Source: an uncultured Oscillospiraceae bacterium
GTDB taxonomy: Bacteria > Bacillota > Clostridia > Oscillospirales > Ruminococcaceae
NCBI GenBank assembly: GCA_910579175.1
Contig: CAJTTB010000008.1
Location: forward strand, 55,604 to 119,603
Direction of reading: 5' to 3'
Length of the DNA: 64,000 nt
Shown here piece after piece: positions 55,029 to 62,346 of this stretch (position 1 is its first letter; each line of letters opens with the position of its first letter). The notes under the pieces were generated by a model. The model saw only the letters and a program-made list of their open reading frames with translations. It was not told the origin of the DNA and searched no databases. The position numbers and the translations under genes are program-made.

Positions 55029-56249
55029 ATGAATGAAAAGTTTGCTAAGTTTATTATCTGTATCTTAACGTTTTTGGTGATGGCATTATCTGCACTGGTA
55101 TTTAGTACTCATTCACCAAATCGGACGGTTACACAAATTTATTATAGATATAGTGAGAGTGATATGGCTCACTATCAAGCGTTGGATGCCAATGAAAATA
55201 AAAGTTCCAGTAAAACGAGCAATACAAAAACCACTTCCACAAAAACAACCTCTACAAAAATAACCGATTCTGATACAAAAACCACCAAAGAAACTATAAA
55301 GGATACCACCAAGGATACTGAAAAAATAACCTCCACCAAGACAATTGAAAAATATTATTATTACGGTAAAAATTCAGATGATAAAGACGATGATTCTGCC
55401 ATACCGTTACCGCCGAGTGAAAGTATTATTTATGGTGATTTTGAAGATAATACAACACCGAATAGTTCAGAAGAAACAAGCAATCCAGATTCAAGTCTAC
55501 CTGATTCCAGTGAAGAAAGCAGTGAACTTGAAGAATCCTCAAATCCGTCTGAAAGTGAGCCTTCTGTAGAAGAGGACTTTTCTGAGATAGAACGCTATGC
55601 AGAGAAACTTTCAACAGAATATCATATTGATTTGGAAATCGCTACAGAACACAATTTGCATGGACTGGAAGATGGTTATTTTACCAAGACAGACGAAGCA
55701 GAAAGTTTTTTAAGTACAATTGAGGAAGTTTTAGATCGCATGACACCCGATTTGTTTGAAGGAATTTTGACACATCATAAACAAGTTCATATTTATTTGG
55801 CAGCTCGGTTGCCAGAAGATATGGAGAATATGATCATAGAGGAAAACGATATCACCATTTGGTTGGGCTTTTATTCTGGAAATTGGGAACAGGATTTTTG
55901 TACTGACTTATATCATATCTGTGAACAGATATTGGGAGAGTCTGAGGATTTAGAAGTGTTATATCAAGAATTTTTACAGTTAAATCCAAGTGATTTTCAT
56001 TATGGAACCTATGATTCTGAATACGTCAATCAGACAGATATCTCTAAAAATTATTTTTTGAATATTGCCTCTGAACTTTCTCCAGAACAGGACCGTTATT
56101 ATTTGCTTACAAGTTATTGGTGTAAAACGATACCAGAAGAATATTTGACAGAGGAATGTCCTATTTATCATAAAGTTACTTGTCTTTTGAACATATTAGA
56201 AAACCATCTTTATAAAAAAGAATCAAGTTCATTTGGAAATGCAGAATGA
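55029..56249 (+). CDS. membrane-anchored Thr/Lys- and Ser/Glu-rich protein with degenerate metallopeptidase-like domain
   Basis: About 406 residues from ATG 55029 (GAGGTGA upstream; GTG 55020 would be internal to that site). N-terminal signal anchor (residues ~8-28), then a Thr/Lys repeat (TKTTSTKTTSTKITDSD), then a Ser/Glu stretch (SSEESSELEES), a wall-spacer type of composition. The C-terminal ~200 residues resemble a Clostridial lipoprotein peptidase group, but the HExxH zinc motif position reads TDLYHICE (in FCTDLYHICEQILG), keeping only the second His. The later NPSDFHYG and PEQDRYYLL segments remain family-like. Probably a pseudoenzyme; comparison is from memory. No named family assigned. 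Confidence 0.6.
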   Translation: MNEKFAKFIICILTFLVMALSALVFSTHSPNRTVTQIYYRYSESDMAHYQALDANENKSSSKTSNTKTTSTKTTSTKITDSDTKTTKETIKDTTKDTEKITSTKTIEKYYYYGKNSDDKDDDSAIPLPPSESIIYGDFEDNTTPNSSEETSNPDSSLPDSSEESSELEESSNPSESEPSVEEDFSEIERYAEKLSTEYHIDLEIATEHNLHGLEDGYFTKTDEAESFLSTIEEVLDRMTPDLFEGILTHHKQVHIYLAARLPEDMENMIIEENDITIWLGFYSGNWEQDFCTDLYHICEQILGESEDLEVLYQEFLQLNPSDFHYGTYDSEYVNQTDISKNYFLNIASELSPEQDRYYLLTSYWCKTIPEEYLTEECPIYHKVTCLLNILENHLYKKESSSFGNAE

Positions 56250-56268
56250 ATCTGCATTTCTTTTTTGT
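56236..56268 (+). terminator. intrinsic terminator overlapping the stop codon
   Basis: Ten-bp stem GAAATGCAGA (56236-56245) / TCTGCATTTC (56251-56260); the loop (56246-56250) contains the TGA stop. A T-tract follows. Confidence 0.85.
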
Positions 56269-56616
56269 CTAGATTGATGATGATATTCCCAAATAAAATA
56301 ACAATCAAATACTGTTTTTGGACAGTGAGAAAAGCCTTTGTGAATTTTTCGTGGCTGACATTGCTTCTGATTAAAAACTATTATATAATGTTTTGGGCGA
56401 AATATGTGATTGCAATTGAGCTGTTACAGACTTTAATTTTTTTCATAATAAATCGTTGATAAAGCATTCATAAATATAGGATAAAATCACATGATAAAAG
56501 ATAGAATTGGTTGAGACTGTATTTATGGGATAAAAATAGAAAAATATTTTTGATTGGTCGTTGGTTATCAACAGCAGTCCAAAAGAAAAAGTAAAATAAT
56601 AGGGAGAAAAGGGAAT
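56269..56616 (+). other. gap without a supported gene
   Basis: About 350 bases. An open stretch at 56265-56459 (64 codons) lacks a ribosome site and its composition is unremarkable. I see no hairpin, promoter of quality, or RNA. The ribosome site for the next gene (GGGAGAAAAGGG) is at 56602-56613. Confidence 0.5.
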
Positions 56617-57363
56617 ATGATTTTCAATCGCATATTGATGTTAGTGGGTATCTTATTGGTTTTGGTGTCAGTCATACCGATCTTGTTTGATATTATTCAT
56701 ATCGGTGTTTGGCTGCCATTGACAGGTGGTGTATGTTTATTTTTATATGGAATGTTCCGCAGTCGTATGAGACAATATTTGCAGTTTGGTGTAAAATTAG
56801 ATACGATAATTTTAATCTTCATCGGTTTATTGATTGTATTTTTTATTGTGACCTCAGTGATTTTAATGACAGGTTTTCAACGTTATCAAAATCAAAATAC
56901 GACTCAAACAGTTGTTGTGTTGGGCTGTAAAGTGAAGGAAGATCAACCCACCAAAATGCTTGCTTATCGTTTGAACAAAGCATATGATATTTTGCGTAAA
57001 TATCCAAATATGAAATGCGTTGTAACTGGTGGGCAGGGAGAAGATGAACGTTATCCAGAAAGTCAGGTTATGAAACAGTATCTAGTGGATAAGGGGATTG
57101 ATGAAGAGCGCATTTTAGAAGAAAATCAGTCAAAAAGTACACAGGAAAATTTAAAATTCACCAAACAGATCATAGAACAAAATCAATTATCCAAAGAAAT
57201 TGTCATTGTAACAGACTTTTTTCATCAATATCGAGCAAATTACTATGCTCATAAAGAGGGATTTATTTCACAGGGTGCAAGTTGTTATACCAATCCATAC
57301 TTGGTATATTCTTATTGGTTCCGGGAAATATTAGCGGTGGCAAAGGCTTGGGTCTTTGACTAA
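56617..57363 (+). CDS. DUF218/YdcF-like membrane protein
   Basis: About 248 residues from ATG 56617 (ribosome site GGGAGAAAAGGG just upstream); the longer frame is unsupported. Three membrane helices at about 5-25, 27-45 and 60-90. The soluble domain carries VVVLGCKVKEDQPTKMLAYR, VVTGGQGEDERYPESQVMKQYL, and DEERILEENQSKSTQENL, the ElyC/SanA/YdcF pattern. Such proteins are linked to envelope biogenesis; the reaction is not established. Confidence 0.88.
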   Translation: MIFNRILMLVGILLVLVSVIPILFDIIHIGVWLPLTGGVCLFLYGMFRSRMRQYLQFGVKLDTIILIFIGLLIVFFIVTSVILMTGFQRYQNQNTTQTVVVLGCKVKEDQPTKMLAYRLNKAYDILRKYPNMKCVVTGGQGEDERYPESQVMKQYLVDKGIDEERILEENQSKSTQENLKFTKQIIEQNQLSKEIVIVTDFFHQYRANYYAHKEGFISQGASCYTNPYLVYSYWFREILAVAKAWVFD

Positions 57364-57440
57364 ATCATCAATTTTTCGATAAAATATTTTTGTAAAAACA
57401 TATGTTTTTTTGTCGTATTGTGGATTACTCTGCGCAATGA

Positions 57441-57469
57441 TTGACAAAGATTTTTAAACAGGGTATGAT
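57441..57469 (+). promoter_or_regulatory. promoter of the type II topoisomerase pair
   Basis: TTGACA (57441-57446), 17-base spacer, TATGAT (57464-57469). Confidence 0.8.
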
Positions 57470-57534
57470 TAAAATAATTACGAATGAAAATTTTTTAAAA
57501 TAGATGAGATTCATGTTGTTGACGAGGGGATTAT

Positions 57535-59523
57535 ATGGTAAAAAAGAAAAAACAGGAATATACAAATGAAAGTATTTCTTCTTTAAAAGGTGCTGACCGT
57601 GTGCGAAAACGGCCAGCAGTTATTTTTGGCTCAGATGGATTAGAAGGCTGTGAACACTCTGTGTTTGAGATTTTATCCAATTCCATTGATGAGGCAAGAG
57701 CAGGGTTTGGCAATACCATTATTTTGACACGTTATCTTGACCATTCTATTGAAGTACAGGATTTTGGCAGAGGGATTCCAGTGGATTATAACAGCAATGA
57801 ACAGCGCTTTAATTGGGAATTGGTATTTTGTGAACTCTATGCAGGGGGTAAATATCAAAATAATGATGCAAATGGCAGTTACGAGTTTTCTTTGGGTTTA
57901 AATGGTTTGGGTTCCTGTGCCACACAGTATTCCTCTGAGTATTTTGATGTTGAAATTATTCGAGACGGTTTTCAATATAATTTACATTTTGAAAAGGGAG
58001 AAAACGTTGGGGGATTGAGAAAGGAACCAACCGCCTCTAAAACAACGGGCAGTCGTCAACACTGGAAACCTGATTTAGATGTATTTACGGATATTGATAT
58101 CCCGGTGGATTATTTTAAAGAGATATTAAACCGACAGGCGGTTGTCAATAAAGGCTTGGTATTTGTTTTTCACAACCAGACAGAAAGTGGCTTTGAAACC
58201 AGTGAATTTGTTTATCAAGATGGTATTACCGATTATGTAAAGGAGATTGCTTCCAATCAGGCGTTGACTTCCATTCAATATTGGGAAGCTCAAAGAAAGG
58301 GAAAAGACCGTGCGGATAAACCAGAATATCGTGTAAAAATTTCGGTTGCCTTTACCTTTTCCAACCGTGTAAAATTGACAGAATACTATCATAATTCCAG
58401 TTTTTTAGAGTATGGTGGTTCTCCAGAACGCGCAGTAAAACAGGCGTTTGTATCACAAATTGACGCTTATTTAAAACAGAATAATAAATACTTAAAAGGA
58501 GAAGGGAAGATAAACTATACAGATGTTGAGGATTGTTTGGTTTTGGTATCTTCCTCCTTTTCAACCCAGACTTCCTATGAAAATCAAACCAAAAAGGCAA
58601 TTACCAATCGCTTTATCTATGAGGCGATGACAGAGTTTTTAAAACATCAATTAGAAGTGTATTTTATTGAAAATCCCGACGAAGCGATTAAGATAGCAGA
58701 ACAGGTCATTGTCAATAAACGAAGCCGTGAAAATGCAGAAAAGACGCGTTTGAATTTAAAAAAGAAACTGTCTGGAACAGTAGATATGGCGAATCGTGTA
58801 CAAAAATTTGTGGATTGCCGTTCGAAAGATCTGAGTAAAAGAGAACTTTATATTGTAGAAGGAGACTCTGCTTTGGGCTCGGTGAAGTTGGGAAGAGATG
58901 CGGAATTTCAAGCGGTCATTCCAGTACGGGGCAAGATTTTAAATTGTTTAAAAGCAGAGTTTAACAAGATATTTAAAAATGATATTATCACTGATTTGGT
59001 AAAGGTATTGGGTTGTGGAATTGAAGTAAATTCAAAGTCAAATAAAGAATTATCAACCTTTGATTTGTCTGCATTAAAGTGGAGTAAAGTCATTATTTGT
59101 ACCGATGCCGATGTTGATGGCTATCAAATTCGCACCTTGATTTTGACAATGTTATATCGGTTGATGCCCACTTTGATTGATGAGGGATATGTGTATATTG
59201 CCGAGTCTCCACTATTTGAAATCAATACCAAGGATAAAACTTATTTTGCTTATACAGAGAAGGAAAAGGCGGATATTTTAAAGAAATTGGGTAAAACAAA
59301 ATACAGTTTGAATCGTTCCAAGGGATTGGGAGAAAATGAACCAGATATGATGTGGTTGACCACGATGAATCCCGAAACGAGAAGATTGATTCGTGTTTTT
59401 CCAGAAGAAATTGAAAAGACTGCGGAGATCTTTGATATGATGTTGGGGGATAACTTACAGGGAAGAAAGAACTTTATCTCTGAATTTGGTCAAGATTATT
59501 TGGAACTGGCGGATATTTCTTAA
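57535..59523 (+). CDS. ParE/GyrB-like topoisomerase ATPase subunit
   Basis: 662 residues. GHKL ATPase: FEILSNSIDEARAGFGN (Glu/Asn/Asp of Bergerat fold), VQDFGRGIPVDYN, and a Gly-rich lid (LGLNGLGSCATQ). Then the transducer, and the Toprim domain with IVEGDSALGSVKLGRD (usual EGDSAGGSA is altered to EGDSALGSV) and CTDADVDGYQIRTLIL (DxD metal motif). The C-terminus is of normal ParE type (YVYIAESPLFEI). It pairs with the next gene as a type II topoisomerase. The gene pair is a divergent ParE/ParC-type or additional copy; whether canonical gyrase is elsewhere cannot be seen. Confidence 0.9.
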   Translation: MVKKKKQEYTNESISSLKGADRVRKRPAVIFGSDGLEGCEHSVFEILSNSIDEARAGFGNTIILTRYLDHSIEVQDFGRGIPVDYNSNEQRFNWELVFCELYAGGKYQNNDANGSYEFSLGLNGLGSCATQYSSEYFDVEIIRDGFQYNLHFEKGENVGGLRKEPTASKTTGSRQHWKPDLDVFTDIDIPVDYFKEILNRQAVVNKGLVFVFHNQTESGFETSEFVYQDGITDYVKEIASNQALTSIQYWEAQRKGKDRADKPEYRVKISVAFTFSNRVKLTEYYHNSSFLEYGGSPERAVKQAFVSQIDAYLKQNNKYLKGEGKINYTDVEDCLVLVSSSFSTQTSYENQTKKAITNRFIYEAMTEFLKHQLEVYFIENPDEAIKIAEQVIVNKRSRENAEKTRLNLKKKLSGTVDMANRVQKFVDCRSKDLSKRELYIVEGDSALGSVKLGRDAEFQAVIPVRGKILNCLKAEFNKIFKNDIITDLVKVLGCGIEVNSKSNKELSTFDLSALKWSKVIICTDADVDGYQIRTLILTMLYRLMPTLIDEGYVYIAESPLFEINTKDKTYFAYTEKEKADILKKLGKTKYSLNRSKGLGENEPDMMWLTTMNPETRRLIRVFPEEIEKTAEIFDMMLGDNLQGRKNFISEFGQDYLELADIS

Positions 59524-59551
59524 ATCATTAAATAGAAAGGAGAACATCATC

Positions 59552-61777
59552 ATGGCGAAAAAAAAATCTCAAGCCAGTGTAAAAAAAGTAGCTGTCAATG
59601 CAGAGATTGAAGGTGCTGGCATTATCATTGACCAGCCCATTACACAGACGATTCAACAAAATTATATGCCCTATGCAATGAGTGTTATTATTTCACGTGC
59701 ATTGCCCGAAATAGATGGATTTAAGCCCTCTCATCGAAAAATTCTTTATACCATGTATAAGATGGGATTGCTCACAAAACCGCGTACAAAATCTGCGAAT
59801 ATTGTTGGGCAAACAATGAAACTCAATCCACATGGGGACCAGGCAATTTATGAAACGATGGTAAGACTTTCACGTGGAAATGAGGCATTGTTACATCCGT
59901 ATATTGACTCAAAAGGCAATTTTGGAAAAAGTTATTCCCGCGATATGGCTTATGCCGCCTCTCGCTATACAGAGGCAAAACTAGATGCTATTTGTGATGA
60001 ACTGTTTCGGGATATTGATAAAGATACTGTGGATTTTGTTCCAAACTATGACAATGAAACAACAGAACCGACATTGCTTCCCACAACCTTCCCCACGATT
60101 TTATTAAATTCTAATGTTGGCATTGCCGTATCTATGGCAAGTTGTATTTGTCCGTTTAATTTAAAGGAATTGTGCGAAACAACCATTGGATTATTGAAAA
60201 ATGAAAATTATAATGTTCGTGAGACACTGTTGGGACCAGATTTTGCTGGTGGCGGATATATTTTATATGATGATAATGCACTGGACCAGATTTATCATAC
60301 AGGCAGAGGTAGTTTAAAAGTACGAGGTAAATATCTATATGATAAGGCATTAAATTGTATTGAAATCACACAAATTCCACCCACCACTACCATTGAAACA
60401 ATTATGGATAAAATTGTGGATTTGATTAAGCAAAATAAGGTGCGAGAGATTGCGGATATGCGTGATGAAACCGATTTATCAGGACTAAAAATTACACTGG
60501 ATTTAAAGCGCGGTGTTGATCCTGATAAATTGATGCAAAAATTATTTCGTATGACGCCTTTACAGGATAATTTTTCTTGTAATTTTAATATATTGATTGC
60601 AGGTCAACCCAAGGTGATGGGCGTGCGTGAAATTTTACAGGAATGGATTGCATTTCGCTGTGATTGTGTGCGTCGCAGAATCTTTTTTGACCTAAAAAAA
60701 CAAAAAGAAAAACTCCATTTATTAAAGGGACTAGAAAAGATTTTATTGGATATCGACAAGGCGATTAAAATTATCCGAGAAACAAAAGAAGAACGAGAAG
60801 TAGTCAGCAATTTGATGATTGGCTTTGGTATTGATGAAATACAGGCGGAGTATGTAGCAGAAATAAAATTGCGTCATCTCAACAAAGAATATATTTTAAA
60901 ACGCATTCAAGAGATAGAGCAACTGACAAAATCCATTTTAGAGATGGAAGATATATTAGAAAATCCAAAAAAGGTAAAGTCTATTATTATTTCTGAACTG
61001 CGAGGTGTCATGAGAAAACATGCCAAGCCAAGACAAACGCAGTTTATCTTTGCAGAGGATATCAAGGAAATAGAAGAAGCTGAAGAAATTCCAAATTATC
61101 CAGTTCATATCTTTTTAACACAGCATGGATATTTTAAAAAAATTACCCCACAGTCCTTGCGGATGAGTGGAGAACATAAACTAAAAGAAACGGATCAAAT
61201 GATAAAGCATATTGAGACCACCAATGATGTGGAATTGTTGTTTTTTACTGATAAGCATCAGGTATATAAGGCACGTGCTTATGAGTTTGATGATACAAAA
61301 GCCAGTTTGTTGGGGGATTATATCCCTGCAAAGTTGGGATTTGATGAGGGCGAAAAGTTAATTTCAATGGTAGTAACCAAGAATTATCAGGGGAATATTT
61401 TATTTTTCTTTGACAATGGAAAGGCGGCAAAGGTGCCCATTGCCGCTTATGAAACAAAGACAAAAAGAAAAAAATTATCCAATGCCTATTGCGATAAATT
61501 TCAGTTGATCTCATTGTTGGAAGAAGAAGAACATGCAGAATATATTGTGGTGTCTTCTACAGGGCGCAAATTGTTGGTGGCAGGTTGTGAAATACCATTG
61601 AAGGCAACGCGAAACAATCAGGGAATCCAGATTATGACTTTAAAGAAGAATCAAACAGTAGAGTCTGTGACCGTTTATCAAGAAGGAATGCTTTCTAATC
61701 CTGCACGCTTCCGCACAAAGGTATTGCCCGGTTTGGGGATTTTATTAAAAAATGAGAATCAATTAAAGCTAATTTAG
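59552..61777 (+). CDS. ParC/GyrA-like topoisomerase DNA-cleaving subunit
   Basis: About 741 residues from ATG 59552 (AAAGGAG upstream; earlier in-frame start overlaps the previous gene). The breakage-reunion domain begins NYMPYAMSVIISRALPEIDG and includes FKPSHRKILYTMYKMGL and the active-site Tyr in YAASRYTEAKLDAI. A coiled tower domain lies at about 380-475. The C-terminal pinwheel domain is short and lacks an obvious GyrA-box, favouring ParC. It follows its ATPase partner by 28 bases. Confidence 0.92.
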   Translation: MAKKKSQASVKKVAVNAEIEGAGIIIDQPITQTIQQNYMPYAMSVIISRALPEIDGFKPSHRKILYTMYKMGLLTKPRTKSANIVGQTMKLNPHGDQAIYETMVRLSRGNEALLHPYIDSKGNFGKSYSRDMAYAASRYTEAKLDAICDELFRDIDKDTVDFVPNYDNETTEPTLLPTTFPTILLNSNVGIAVSMASCICPFNLKELCETTIGLLKNENYNVRETLLGPDFAGGGYILYDDNALDQIYHTGRGSLKVRGKYLYDKALNCIEITQIPPTTTIETIMDKIVDLIKQNKVREIADMRDETDLSGLKITLDLKRGVDPDKLMQKLFRMTPLQDNFSCNFNILIAGQPKVMGVREILQEWIAFRCDCVRRRIFFDLKKQKEKLHLLKGLEKILLDIDKAIKIIRETKEEREVVSNLMIGFGIDEIQAEYVAEIKLRHLNKEYILKRIQEIEQLTKSILEMEDILENPKKVKSIIISELRGVMRKHAKPRQTQFIFAEDIKEIEEAEEIPNYPVHIFLTQHGYFKKITPQSLRMSGEHKLKETDQMIKHIETTNDVELLFFTDKHQVYKARAYEFDDTKASLLGDYIPAKLGFDEGEKLISMVVTKNYQGNILFFFDNGKAAKVPIAAYETKTKRKKLSNAYCDKFQLISLLEEEEHAEYIVVSSTGRKLLVAGCEIPLKATRNNQGIQIMTLKKNQTVESVTVYQEGMLSNPARFRTKVLPGLGILLKNENQLKLI

Positions 61778-62346
61778 ATTTGTTAATTATTTATAATTTT
61801 ATATAAAAAACATCCGTTATAATTGTAATAAAAGTGTATTTCAAAACGGTGAAGTAGACCGATAATACTTAATGTAAGATATAAAACTTATACTTTATAA
61901 TTCTTAAAAAGTATTGGTAGTCCTTTGTAAAAAGAATATAAAAAAACAGACTTACTATATAGCAAGTCTGTAGAAGTAAAATAAGTTTTTTGAAAAATTT
62001 GCATTGTTATCCAGTGAACGAAAAAGTATACTTTTTCGTTCTTGATATCAAAAGGATCTTGAAATTTAGTATCTGTGAAACATTTAAAAAAATAGCATGG
62101 CGCTATTTTTTTAAAACAAAAAAACGGATAATCAATAGATTGAATAACAGAAAAGTGCTGCATAAAAAATATTGAGAAATCAAGGAGAGATATAAATTTA
62201 CTCGACTTGAGAACAAATTGCTTTTCTGGTCGATGCCAAGAAACCGCGGTCTTGCATCGACCTGAAGATAAATAAAAAAAGCCGAAAGAGAAAGGGTTCT
62301 CCGAAATCAAAAAAGATTTCTAGGCGAAAATCATGGAGGTAAGATT
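61778..62346 (+). promoter_or_regulatory. flagellin leader: candidate sigma-D -10 and five hairpins
   Basis: No gene. The CCGATAA at 61859-61865 matches a sigma-28/SigD -10, but no TAAA lies at the right distance, so the promoter is uncertain. Downstream hairpins: (1) 61946-61971; (2) the palindrome of 13 + 13 bases at 62016-62041; (3) 14-bp stem 62083-62096 with 62102-62115, terminator-like; (4) bulged stem 62228-62262; (5) stems 62288-62301 and 62303-62320. Ribosome site GGAGG at 62335-62339. A translational regulator such as CsrA could act here, but it is not shown. Confidence 0.6.

Noticed and set aside
56265..56459. Open + strand frame of 64 codons
   Set aside because: Non-ATG start, no ribosome site, overlaps the terminator of the preceding gene.
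61888..62310. Open minus-strand frame of 140 codons in the flagellin leader
   Set aside because: Spans several hairpins, lacks a ribosome site, and its product is unlike any protein family I know.
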